This document shows, piece after piece, positions 36,442 through 45,269 of a stretch of DNA of 64,000 bases; position 1 is the first letter of the stretch; every line of letters begins with the position of its first letter. This DNA is from Marinilabiliaceae bacterium JC040 (GTDB taxonomy: Bacteria; Bacteroidota; Bacteroidia; Bacteroidales; Marinifilaceae). Below the pieces are notes generated by a model, which was not told the origin of the DNA, searched no databases, and saw nothing but the letters and a program-made list of their open reading frames with translations. A program made the position numbers and the translations under genes. The stretch covers positions 62,001 to 126,000 of the forward strand of contig SNAP01000004.1 of NCBI GenBank assembly GCA_022496785.1, in the 5' to 3' direction.

Positions 36442-37356
36442 ATGAATATTGCATTAATAACAATTACTTATAATGATGATCTTCGTTTAAATCAATGGAA
36501 AGATTTATATCAGAGATATAATAAAGACATAAATTATCATATAATTGTCGATAATAATTCAAATCATAAATATAAGAACGAGTTAAAAAAAACTTTTCCA
36601 GATTCTATTATTATTGAAAGAACAACTAATGGTGGATGTACTGCAGCTTATAATGATGGAATTAAATATGCACTTGATTCTACTGATTGTGATGCTATTG
36701 GAATAATATGTAATGATACAAAAGTTGAACTAGATTTTTACCCAGTATTATATGACTATTTATATAGTGATGATGAATTGGGAATGGTTTCTCCTGCAAC
36801 TTTAATAAAAGATACTGATGTCGTAAATAACTTTGGACATTCTGTTACAAATCATTTAACCATGAAAAATAATTATCATGGAAAAAAAATTAATGATTTG
36901 AAAAATAATGAATACTCAGAAATGTTGTTAGGAGGAAATAATTTAGCTAAAAGATCATTTTATAAAAAGATTGGATTGCAAGATGAAAATTTATTTATGT
37001 ATTCTGATGAATTAGATACAGCTTTTCGAGCAAAAAAAGCAAAAATAAAATTGGGAGTTACTTCTAAAACAACAAGTATGCATTATCATATACCATATTT
37101 AAATAAACTAGATAAGCCGTATTTTTGTTATTATTTAATGCAAAGAAATAAAGTATATTTAGCTCATAAACATTTTGATATGTTTAAAGTTTTGCAAGTT
37201 TTTCTAACTTTCTTGTTTCTTGATATTGGTTTTATAATTAAATCTTTATTAACAAGAAATAGTGAGAAATTCCATGCCACTTTATGGGGATTATTAGGAT
37301 TAATAAATGGATTATTAAAAAATATGAAATCAAATAAATATTCACAACCAAAATAG
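36442..37356 (+). CDS. Glycosyltransferase family 2
   Basis: GT-A fold transferase that adds a sugar to the lipid-linked repeat at the cytosolic membrane face. The N terminus IALITITYNDDLRLNQW and IIVDNNSNHKY bind the nucleotide; GGCTAAYNDGIKYA follows and the metal site is probably ICNDTKVE. The C-terminal third has hydrophobic stretches (FLTFLFLDIGFIIKSLL), suggesting membrane attachment; rhamnosyltransferase-like. 304 residues. The donor sugar is unknown. Confidence 0.85.
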   Translation: MNIALITITYNDDLRLNQWKDLYQRYNKDINYHIIVDNNSNHKYKNELKKTFPDSIIIERTTNGGCTAAYNDGIKYALDSTDCDAIGIICNDTKVELDFYPVLYDYLYSDDELGMVSPATLIKDTDVVNNFGHSVTNHLTMKNNYHGKKINDLKNNEYSEMLLGGNNLAKRSFYKKIGLQDENLFMYSDELDTAFRAKKAKIKLGVTSKTTSMHYHIPYLNKLDKPYFCYYLMQRNKVYLAHKHFDMFKVLQVFLTFLFLDIGFIIKSLLTRNSEKFHATLWGLLGLINGLLKNMKSNKYSQPK

Positions 37357-37362
37357 AAAAAT

Positions 37363-38037
37363 ATGAAAGATATAATTATTCTTGGAGCTGGAGGTGCGGC
37401 GTTAAATATTTTAGAGTATATTGAAGATATTAATGAGTTATCATTAACTTGGAATATACTAGGTTTATTAGATGATAATATAAACTTGCACAATTCTGAG
37501 ATTATGGGATATAAAGTATTAGGTTCTATCGAAGATTCTATAAAATGGCCTAATGCTTTTTATATTTCTTCAATTGGATCTGCCCAAGATCTCGAATTAA
37601 GAAAATTAGTTAGAGATAAAGTTCCTTTTTCGAATGATAGTTTTGCAACAATTATTCATCCTAAGGCTCACGTTTCTAAAACTGCAATAATTGAACCAGG
37701 TTGTATTATTTGTCCATTTACATCTTTACAATCTCATACTCATATCAAGCATGATAGCTATATTACTTCTTTTACATTAGTAGGACATGAATCTGTTATA
37801 GGGGAGCATTGTGTTGTTGCTGGTAGAACAATGATTGCAGGTAGTGCAATTATCGGTGATTGTACATATATTGGCTGTGGTTCTACATTGAAGCATGAAA
37901 TATTTATTGGAGATCATTGTATGATAGGAATGGGGGCTGTTCTTTGGAAAAATGCTGAACCTTTTTCAAAGTATTATGCACCTCATGCAAGAACTAAAGA
38001 AGAAAGAATTATAGAAAAAAATATCTTTAAAAATTAA
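37363..38037 (+). CDS. Sugar O/N-acyltransferase, NeuD/PglD type
   Basis: Left-handed beta-helix acyltransferase. The N-terminal small Rossmann region (DIIILGAGGAALNILEYIED) binds the sugar nucleotide, and hexapeptide repeats cover about residues 95-210 (TAIIEPGCIICPFTSL, SVIGEHCVVAGRTMIAGSA). This layout is that of PglD, which acetylates the amino group of 4-amino sugars. 224 residues. It fits with the aminotransferases upstream; the following MaoC and CitE-like genes leave open a donor other than acetyl-CoA. Confidence 0.85.
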   Translation: MKDIIILGAGGAALNILEYIEDINELSLTWNILGLLDDNINLHNSEIMGYKVLGSIEDSIKWPNAFYISSIGSAQDLELRKLVRDKVPFSNDSFATIIHPKAHVSKTAIIEPGCIICPFTSLQSHTHIKHDSYITSFTLVGHESVIGEHCVVAGRTMIAGSAIIGDCTYIGCGSTLKHEIFIGDHCMIGMGAVLWKNAEPFSKYYAPHARTKEERIIEKNIFKN

Positions 38038-38039
38038 TT

Positions 38040-38501
38040 ATGCAAGAAAGTATTTTAGGCCATTTTTATGATGATTTTATTGAGAATGAGATTATATATC
38101 ATTCTCTTTCTAAGACAATATTTGAGAGTGATAATAATTTTTTTTCATTAATGACAATGAATCATCATCCTGTACATACTAACTTAAATTATGCGAAAAA
38201 TAATCAACATAAAAAAATATTAGTAGTAGGTACATTAGTTTTTTCATTAGCTGTTGGAATTACTGTTCCTGATATTAGTGGAAAAGCTATTGCTAATTTA
38301 GAATATAGTGATATAAGACACCTAAATCCTGTCTTCATAAATGATACAATATATGTTAGAAGTAAAATTGTAAAAAAAATCAAATCTAAAACTAAGGATG
38401 ATAGAGGTGTTATTTATGTTGAATCTATTGCTTATAATCAAGATAAAATAGATGTATTATCATTTAAAAGAAGAGTTTTAGTAAAGATTAATACTAAGTG
38501 A
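38040..38501 (+). CDS. MaoC-like hot-dog dehydratase/hydratase
   Basis: Hot-dog fold protein of the (R)-specific enoyl-CoA hydratase type. The hydratase-2 motif is recognisable in MTMNHHPVHTNLNYAKN (the pattern with Asp/His replaced partly by Asn/His). 153 residues. Relatives hydrate mesaconyl- or crotonyl-CoA. It lies 2 bases after the acyltransferase gene and 2 before a CitE-like lyase, so the two probably work on one CoA ester inside this operon. Confidence 0.8.
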   Translation: MQESILGHFYDDFIENEIIYHSLSKTIFESDNNFFSLMTMNHHPVHTNLNYAKNNQHKKILVVGTLVFSLAVGITVPDISGKAIANLEYSDIRHLNPVFINDTIYVRSKIVKKIKSKTKDDRGVIYVESIAYNQDKIDVLSFKRRVLVKINTK

Positions 38502-38503
38502 TA

Positions 38504-39394
38504 ATGAAGAAACAAGAAAATTATTTAATGCGTAGTTTAATGTTTGTTCCTGCGCATAATCAGAAGTTATTAAATAGTAGTTTGAAGAGAAATGCTGACG
38601 TTTTATTGTTAGATATTGAAGATTCAGTTCCAGAAAATGATAAGCAACTATCGAGAGATAACATAAAGAAATTTGTTAGAAATCCAAACTTAAATAATCA
38701 ATTGATTTTTCCTAGAGTAAATGATATTGAAAGTGGACACCTTCTTCAAGATGCTTATCAATTAACAATTGATGGTATAGCAGGATTTATGTATCCCAAG
38801 GCAACAAAAGCTGAGGATATTTATTTTTTTGGTAAACTACTTGAAACTATAGAAAGTGAAAAAGGGTATCCTGAAGGTACATTTAAAATAATTCCTTTAA
38901 TAGAAACTCCAGGAGCGGTGATGAATATTAGTAAAATTTGTTGTTCTTCTAAGAGAGTTATAGCTGTAGCTTTTGGATGTGAAGATTATGTTACAGATTT
39001 ACGTGGAAATCACGACGAATTTGATCAAAGTATATTTTTTGCTCGTAACATGATTGTTAATGGAGCTAGAGCTTGTGGAGTTATTCCTATAGACACTGTA
39101 CATATCAAAGTTCACGATTTAGAAGATCTTGAAAGAAATCTAAAAGTTTCTAGAGATCTTGGATTTGAAGGAATGTTGGTTTTAAATCCTAAGGAATTAC
39201 CTTTAGTACATAAATATTATTCACCTAGTGAAAGTGAAATCAAATGGGCAAAAGATATGATTGAATTATCTATTGAGGCTGTTGATAAAGGAAAAGGAGT
39301 AGCTGTTAAAGAAAATAAATTTATAGGTCCTCCTATGGTAAAAATGGCTAATGAGATATTAGATAAAATTGAATTAATATCATCAAAGTCATAA
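38504..39394 (+). CDS. HpcH/HpaI-CitE family CoA-ester lyase
   Basis: TIM-barrel aldolase family that includes citrate lyase beta, malyl-CoA and citramalyl-CoA lyases. Visible blocks are MRSLMFVPAHNQKLL, LLLDIEDSVPENDK, FPRVND (substrate Arg), PLIETPGAV (metal Glu) and AFGCEDYVTDLRG. 296 residues from ATG 38504; a GTG two codons earlier overlaps the previous stop. With the MaoC-like gene it could form or cleave a beta-hydroxy acyl-CoA used to decorate the polymer. Confidence 0.85.
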   Translation: MKKQENYLMRSLMFVPAHNQKLLNSSLKRNADVLLLDIEDSVPENDKQLSRDNIKKFVRNPNLNNQLIFPRVNDIESGHLLQDAYQLTIDGIAGFMYPKATKAEDIYFFGKLLETIESEKGYPEGTFKIIPLIETPGAVMNISKICCSSKRVIAVAFGCEDYVTDLRGNHDEFDQSIFFARNMIVNGARACGVIPIDTVHIKVHDLEDLERNLKVSRDLGFEGMLVLNPKELPLVHKYYSPSESEIKWAKDMIELSIEAVDKGKGVAVKENKFIGPPMVKMANEILDKIELISSKS

Positions 39395-39412
39395 ATCTTG
39401 ATACACTAAAAA

Positions 39413-40870
39413 ATGAGTACAAAGGAGAATTTGAGAAATAAAACAATTCTGGGTTTAATATGGAGCACTATTGAGAGACTTGGGTATTCATTAGTTATGT
39501 TTATTACTAATGTTTTCTTAGCTAGATTATTAATGCCAGAAGATTTTGGTTCTATTGCATTATTATTAGTTTTTATTTCTTTAGCTAATATTATTGTTGA
39601 AAGTGGATTTTCTTCAGCTTTGATACAAAAAAAGGATATTAACAAAAAAGACTGTGATACAGTCTTTTTGTTAAATTTGATTTTATCTATATTTGTGTAC
39701 TTGATTATATATTTTATAGCTCCATATGTTGCATCCTTTTATTCTTTACCTGAATTAACTAATTTATTAAGAATATTATCTCTTTCAATTTTAATTAATT
39801 CATTTGGAATAGTTCAATTAGCATTACTGAAAAAAGATATTGAACTCAAAAAAATTTCAATTATATCTATTTGTTCTTCTTTCTTAGGTGGTATAGTAGG
39901 AATAGGTGCAGCTTTTCAAAATTTTGGACCATGGAGTTTAGTTTATCAAATGCTAACTGCTAGTTTTATTAGAGTTGTTCTGATAAATATTTTATCTAAT
40001 TGGAGGCCGAGTTTTATTTTTTCATATAATTCTTTTATTAGTTTGTATAAATATGGATCAATGGTGTTTTTTACTCGAATTATTGATGTGATTTATCAAA
40101 ACACTATACCATTACTATTGGGTAAATTCTTTAATCCTAAGATTGTTGGAAATTATAATCAAGCCAAATCTTTAGAAAGTGTTCCTAATCAAACTATTAT
40201 TACTATTCTTAATCAAGTAACTTTTCCTGTATTTTCAATTATTCAAAATGATGAAGATAAATTGAAAGATTCAATACAAAAATCAATGAAAATCTTATCT
40301 TGGATCAATTTTCCAATTATGATTGTTTTGATAATAATTGCAAGACCTTTGTTTATATTATTGTATACAGATAAATGGATAGAAGCTGTACCATTTTTTC
40401 AAATTATGTGTTTTGGAGGAATGTTTAATTTTATTGTTCAAATTAATTTATCTCTACTTCTAGCTTTAGGTTATAGCAAATTAGGTTTTTTTAGTAGATT
40501 ATATCGTCAATTAGTTTTTTTTATATTAATATTTATTGGAATTTTTCTTGATGGTATTAATGGTCTACTTATTATGGGATTTATAATATTTCCATTTGTT
40601 TCAATTCTGATTACTATATATTATGTATTAAAGGTTTTTAATTATAGTTTTAAAGAGCAATTTAATGATATTGTTAGACCTCTATTCTTGAGTGTGTTAA
40701 TAGGGGTGTTAGTATTTGCTTTACCTTTAGAAGTAAATAACCTATTTGTAATTATCCTTTTAAAATCAATTATATATATTTTTTCATATCTTTTTTTATC
40801 AAAATTGTTTAAATTAGATTCTTATATATATATAAAAACTGAATTTAAAAGATTTAATTTGAAACAATGA
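39413..40870 (+). CDS. Wzx-type polysaccharide flippase
   Basis: Integral membrane protein of the MOP superfamily (PST/WzxC-like) that moves lipid-linked repeat units to the outer face of the inner membrane. The N terminus TILGLIWSTIERLGYSLVMF and ARLLMPEDFGSIALL are characteristic, and twelve or more hydrophobic segments fill the 485 residues. Presence with a Wzy-like gene indicates the Wzx/Wzy assembly route. It is followed by a 128-base AT-only gap with no recognisable gene. Confidence 0.9.
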   Translation: MSTKENLRNKTILGLIWSTIERLGYSLVMFITNVFLARLLMPEDFGSIALLLVFISLANIIVESGFSSALIQKKDINKKDCDTVFLLNLILSIFVYLIIYFIAPYVASFYSLPELTNLLRILSLSILINSFGIVQLALLKKDIELKKISIISICSSFLGGIVGIGAAFQNFGPWSLVYQMLTASFIRVVLINILSNWRPSFIFSYNSFISLYKYGSMVFFTRIIDVIYQNTIPLLLGKFFNPKIVGNYNQAKSLESVPNQTIITILNQVTFPVFSIIQNDEDKLKDSIQKSMKILSWINFPIMIVLIIIARPLFILLYTDKWIEAVPFFQIMCFGGMFNFIVQINLSLLLALGYSKLGFFSRLYRQLVFFILIFIGIFLDGINGLLIMGFIIFPFVSILITIYYVLKVFNYSFKEQFNDIVRPLFLSVLIGVLVFALPLEVNNLFVIILLKSIIYIFSYLFLSKLFKLDSYIYIKTEFKRFNLKQ

Positions 40871-40998
40871 TAAGTGTAATAAATAAGTATTATGCGTTAT
40901 TTTTATTTATAATAAAAGAAAATCATAATTTAAAAATGTATAATCTACTTATAATATATTTAATAATTTAAAATTTTATATTAATAAAACAAAGAAGT

Positions 40999-42174
40999 AT
41001 GACTCAAGATCTTAAATATGATATTAGATTATCACGATTAGTTGCTGTATTATTATCTGTTTTAGCTATAAATGGGACATTTAAAACGATATTTCATATG
41101 CAGTCTGGATCTTCTAGTTTTACCATTTTACTATCATCTATCTTTTTCTTATATTTTTTTTATAATATTCCAATAATCATTAAGCGTTCATTTAATATGC
41201 TTTTTTTTGGTTATACTTTGTTATTGTTAATAAATGTATATCCATATTTGATTTATGATAATTGTTCTTTAGTGTTTTCTAATTTTACACAGTGGAATCT
41301 TTTATTTTGGTTTCCTATAGGATTAACAGTCTATTCAATACGTAATATTAAGATTCTGTCTGATGTGTTATATAGGTGGTCTTTTTTTATATCCTTTGTA
41401 TTGTTATTATCTGGACCATTTCATTTTGAAGTTGGTGAAAGGCAGTTTTATAGTATGTTTTTTTCTTATTCGCTTTGTTTAATGGTAAATATTCATTTAA
41501 ACCGTTTATTTAATAAATTCTCATTTTTTCTCCTTCTATATGTAATTATTGAGTTTTGTTTTATTTTATTATATGGTTCTAGAACTGCTATTCTTGGGAT
41601 CTTTTTCTTTTTTCTTTTTAAACTTATAACATTTAAAAAAATTAGAAAATTAGTTATTATATTAGCAATTATAATATCTCCTATATTAATTAATTTTAAG
41701 TACTTTGTTACTTCAATATATATATTTCTAATGAATAATGGTATATATAGTAGAACCCTTGAACTTTTAATGAATAATAGAGCTAATAAATTGACAGAAA
41801 GAGATATGATCTGGAGACAAGCTTTATTATATATTAATCAAAAACCAATTTTTGGTTGGGGAGTAGGGGGAGACTATATGACTATTGGAGTTAGTACTCA
41901 TAATGGAATATTACAGTTGATGATGTATTTTGGAGTCATATTCGGCTTATTCTTTTTGCTATTCATATTGTTTTCTTTAATAAAAATATTTTTCATTAAA
42001 GATGTGTACTATAAAGAATTGTTAATGATTTTATTTTCATCATATATTTTATCTTCCCTTACTATTGGTGATGGATTTTTAGATAAACCTGCTATTGCTA
42101 TTTATTTATTTTTGTTTCTTAAAATTGTGCGTTATTCTAAAGTGAAAAATAATAACAAAATTAGTATTATATGA
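40999..42174 (+). CDS. O-antigen polymerase/ligase-like protein (Wzy candidate)
   Basis: Integral membrane protein with ten or more hydrophobic segments and a large outside loop (about 245-300) ending in WGVGGDYMTIGVSTHNGILQLMMYFG; the HNxxLQ pattern is typical of Wzy/WaaL proteins. 391 residues. It would polymerise repeat units in the periplasm. The stop overlaps the next ATG by four bases (ATGA). No second ligase-type gene is in the operon, so polymerase is favoured. Confidence 0.8.
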   Translation: MTQDLKYDIRLSRLVAVLLSVLAINGTFKTIFHMQSGSSSFTILLSSIFFLYFFYNIPIIIKRSFNMLFFGYTLLLLINVYPYLIYDNCSLVFSNFTQWNLLFWFPIGLTVYSIRNIKILSDVLYRWSFFISFVLLLSGPFHFEVGERQFYSMFFSYSLCLMVNIHLNRLFNKFSFFLLLYVIIEFCFILLYGSRTAILGIFFFFLFKLITFKKIRKLVIILAIIISPILINFKYFVTSIYIFLMNNGIYSRTLELLMNNRANKLTERDMIWRQALLYINQKPIFGWGVGGDYMTIGVSTHNGILQLMMYFGVIFGLFFLLFILFSLIKIFFIKDVYYKELLMILFSSYILSSLTIGDGFLDKPAIAIYLFLFLKIVRYSKVKNNNKISII

Positions 42175-43184
42175 AAACAAATATTATAACTCTTGATTAT
42201 GAAATGTTTCTTGGTAATCCAGGCGATGTTTATTCAACTTTGATTTTACCTACTAATAAATTGTCAGAAATCTTTGATAAATACAATATTAAACCAACTT
42301 TATTTGTAGATGTAGCATATTTATTAAAATTAAAAGAATTGTCAATTAATAATAATAAAGCATTAGATGATTATAATTTAATTGTTAACCAGTTAAAGAA
42401 TTTAGCAGATAAGGAATATGATTTGCAATTACATATTCATCCACAATGGTTTTTTTCTGATTATATTGATAATATGTGGTCTATGGACTATGATCATTAT
42501 TCTTTAGGTGATCTAGATGAAAAACATATAGATTTTATTTTTAAACACGGTATAAAATTATTGAATAACATATCAAAGAAACCTGTAATTGCTTTTAGAG
42601 CTGGAGGTTATACACTCCAATCATGTACTAACTATCATTTGTTTTTTAAAAAATATGGAATTAAAATTGATAGTTCTGTGATTTCAAATACAATCTCAAA
42701 TACACAATACCAAAAGTATAATTATCATAATACGCCAAGTTATTGTTTTTATAAATTTGATAATGATTGTAATACTGAAGATATAGAAGGTGATCATTTT
42801 GAATTTCCTCTTAAGGCATTAAAAATGAATCCTATTTTATATTCATTTTTAAGATATTTTAAGTATCGTTATTCTTATAAAAAATATGCAAATGGCAAAA
42901 GTATAGAAATTGTAAATTCAAATTTCAAAAAAATAAAACAATTATTAATCCAATTATTAAAGAAAAAATCAATAATGCCCTCTATAGATGGAGTTTCAAT
43001 TAATTTTATAAAGCGAATTTTTGATAAATCTCAAAGTAAAGTATTTCTAATCATAGGGCATCCTAAAAACACTTCTCCTCTTTCTTTAGAACAACTTGAT
43101 CTTTTTTTATCCTACGCAATACAGAAGGAAACTAAATTTGAATCATTAACTAATTATTACAAATATGAACTTAAAAATAATTAA
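42171..43184 (+). CDS. Polysaccharide deacetylase-like protein
   Basis: NodB-related fold: the N terminus IITLDYEMFLGNPGDVYS carries the first Asp, and LQLHIHPQWF looks like the metal-binding His pair. AFRAGGYTLQ corresponds to the Arg-containing motif 3. The 337 residues carry no signal peptide, so it would act in the cytosol on a lipid-linked or nucleotide substrate. It overlaps the polymerase gene by four bases and the next gene by 20, indicating coupled translation. Confidence 0.75.
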   Translation: MKTNIITLDYEMFLGNPGDVYSTLILPTNKLSEIFDKYNIKPTLFVDVAYLLKLKELSINNNKALDDYNLIVNQLKNLADKEYDLQLHIHPQWFFSDYIDNMWSMDYDHYSLGDLDEKHIDFIFKHGIKLLNNISKKPVIAFRAGGYTLQSCTNYHLFFKKYGIKIDSSVISNTISNTQYQKYNYHNTPSYCFYKFDNDCNTEDIEGDHFEFPLKALKMNPILYSFLRYFKYRYSYKKYANGKSIEIVNSNFKKIKQLLIQLLKKKSIMPSIDGVSINFIKRIFDKSQSKVFLIIGHPKNTSPLSLEQLDLFLSYAIQKETKFESLTNYYKYELKNN

Positions 43185-44163
43185 TACTCTAGATGAGCCC
43201 AAAGGAATTGAAGTTATATATGCAAAAAAAGAATATTTAAAAAGTATAGCTTCTAAATATGGTTGGTTATCATGTTTAAATGATGAAGAAATAATATATA
43301 CAATACCTTATGTGATTAAGAAAAAATTATTTTTTAAATATATTCAATTTCAATATTCAGGCATTAAACTGGCAAATACTGATGTTACATATAAACAATA
43401 TTATGATACAATATTGGATTTTTTAAAAAATCAAAATTGTTTTGATTTTGTTGGAGTTCCTCCTACGCACGTTTTGTTTTCAGATTACCCTAATAATTCA
43501 ATTGTAGCTAATTTTGGTAGTTACAGAATTAATTTATGCCAGACTGAAGATGAATTATGGAAAAATATTCATTCAAAACATAAAAATGTAATAAGAAAAT
43601 CTATTAATAGTAATGTTGAAATTTGTATTGGATTTGAATATATAAATGATGCTATTAAATTACTTAATAATACTAATAAATTAGCAGGATTTTCTTTAAT
43701 TAATAAAGATGATTTTATTAATAAAAATTCATCTTTATTTAATATAGGAGGTATTGTTGTTTTTGTTGCATATAAAGATAAAATCCCACAAAGTTGTGCT
43801 ATTTATAGAGTTGATAAAAATACTGTTTATTATGAACAGGGAGGATCTTGTATAAAACCTTTTACAGGCAGTGGAAATTTATTACATTGGGAAGCAATTA
43901 AGTATTTTAAAAATAATAATTGTAAGGTTTATGATTTTGTTGGAGCAAGAATATCACCTAATAAAGGTTCAAAATTAGAAGGTATTCAAAGATTTAAAAG
44001 TAGATTTGGGGGGGATTTGGTAAAAGGATATTTATGGAAATATCCTATCAATTTATTTAAATATCGTTTGTTTATGTTTTTATTTTGGATTAAAACTAAA
44101 AGAAAAGAAGATCTAATTGATCAAGAGAATATAAATAAACAGAGCATAACAAGTTCTATTTAA
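43165..44163 (+). CDS. FemAB/GNAT-like transferase
   Basis: Resembles the FemAB family (double GNAT fold), which transfers amino acids from aminoacyl-tRNA to peptidoglycan precursors, and related transferases in polysaccharide loci. Conserved-looking blocks are LWKNIHSKHKNVIRKS, AIYRVDKNTVYYEQGG and VYDFVGARISPNKGSKLEGI, the last matching the C-terminal FemAB motif before the Arg-rich FKSRFGG. 332 residues. Could attach an amino acid or acyl group to an amino sugar of the polymer. Confidence 0.75.
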   Translation: MNLKIINTLDEPKGIEVIYAKKEYLKSIASKYGWLSCLNDEEIIYTIPYVIKKKLFFKYIQFQYSGIKLANTDVTYKQYYDTILDFLKNQNCFDFVGVPPTHVLFSDYPNNSIVANFGSYRINLCQTEDELWKNIHSKHKNVIRKSINSNVEICIGFEYINDAIKLLNNTNKLAGFSLINKDDFINKNSSLFNIGGIVVFVAYKDKIPQSCAIYRVDKNTVYYEQGGSCIKPFTGSGNLLHWEAIKYFKNNNCKVYDFVGARISPNKGSKLEGIQRFKSRFGGDLVKGYLWKYPINLFKYRLFMFLFWIKTKRKEDLIDQENINKQSITSSI

Positions 44164-44174
44164 TAATAGTAAAT

Positions 44175-45266
44175 ATGAAGAAAAAGATAGTTTTTATAGT
44201 TGGAGCATTAACTTTACCTAGATGTATACGCAGAATAGAAGCATTTTATGAAGCTGGTTATGATATTAAAGTATATGGATATTCTAGAGGAGTAAATATG
44301 TTAAATGAATATGATTCTAATATCCCAATTGAAAATCTTGGGAAATTAAAAAATGGTTCAGGATACGTATCAAAAGTTTATAATCTTTATAAAGATGTAA
44401 ATTATATAATAAAAAATAACAAAGGAGCATTATTTTATTTAATATCTGCTCCTCTACAATCATATTTCTTTTTAAATAAGAAATGTGAGTTTATAAATGA
44501 AATTTCTGATATCAGATATGCTTATCCTAAATTTAGAATTTTTGAACCAATATTAAAATTTCTTGATAGAAAATTAATAAAAAAATCATTTTTAACGATT
44601 CTAACATCTGAAGGATTTAAAAAATATTTCTTTAAAGATAATAATATTGAGAATATAATTGTTCAACCTAATAGAGTAAGTTCAAAGATTAACCTATTTC
44701 AAAATATAAAATCATTTGAGATAAAAGACTCTCTTGAAACAATTAATTTTGGGTTCGTTGGTTCGATTCGATTTAATGCAGTCTATAATTTTGCAGAAAT
44801 TATAGGTAAAAATTTCCCTAAATATAAATTTCATTTTTTTGGAGATTCACCCTTCCCCGAAAAATTTGTTAAATTGTCAAATAAATATTCGAATATATAT
44901 TATCACGGAGTCTTTAAAAGTCCTGATGATTTATCAACAATATATAGTAAATTAGATATTGTTGTTTCATGTTATGATATAGAAGCTAAAAATGTAAGAA
45001 TAGCAGAGCCTAATAAATTATATGAAGCAATGATGTATAAAACACCAATTTTAGTATCTAAATTCACATTCTTGGAAAGGCAAGTTAATAAATATAATTG
45101 TGGTTATTCTGTAAATGTAAGCTCTAAGGCCGATATTATAGATTTTGTAGAAAATATTAAAATGTCGGATATTAATATAACAAGTAGAAATATTGAAAAT
45201 ATTGATTCAGAAATTTATATTGAAAATCATAAGAATATCTTCTCATATTTAAATAAATATTTGTAA
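44175..45266 (+). CDS. Glycosyltransferase, GT-B fold (GT4-like)
   Basis: Two-domain GT-B transferase. The N-terminal half begins KIVFIVGALTLPRCIRRIEAF; the C-terminal nucleotide-binding half has NFGFVGSIRF, YYHGVFKSPDDLSTIYSKLD and the acidic AEPNKLYEAMMYKTPILVS, typical of family 4. 363 residues, cytosolic or peripheral. Eleven bases after the FemAB-like gene. Donor and acceptor are not readable. Confidence 0.85.
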   Translation: MKKKIVFIVGALTLPRCIRRIEAFYEAGYDIKVYGYSRGVNMLNEYDSNIPIENLGKLKNGSGYVSKVYNLYKDVNYIIKNNKGALFYLISAPLQSYFFLNKKCEFINEISDIRYAYPKFRIFEPILKFLDRKLIKKSFLTILTSEGFKKYFFKDNNIENIIVQPNRVSSKINLFQNIKSFEIKDSLETINFGFVGSIRFNAVYNFAEIIGKNFPKYKFHFFGDSPFPEKFVKLSNKYSNIYYHGVFKSPDDLSTIYSKLDIVVSCYDIEAKNVRIAEPNKLYEAMMYKTPILVSKFTFLERQVNKYNCGYSVNVSSKADIIDFVENIKMSDINITSRNIENIDSEIYIENHKNIFSYLNKYL

Positions 45267-45269
45267 ACT

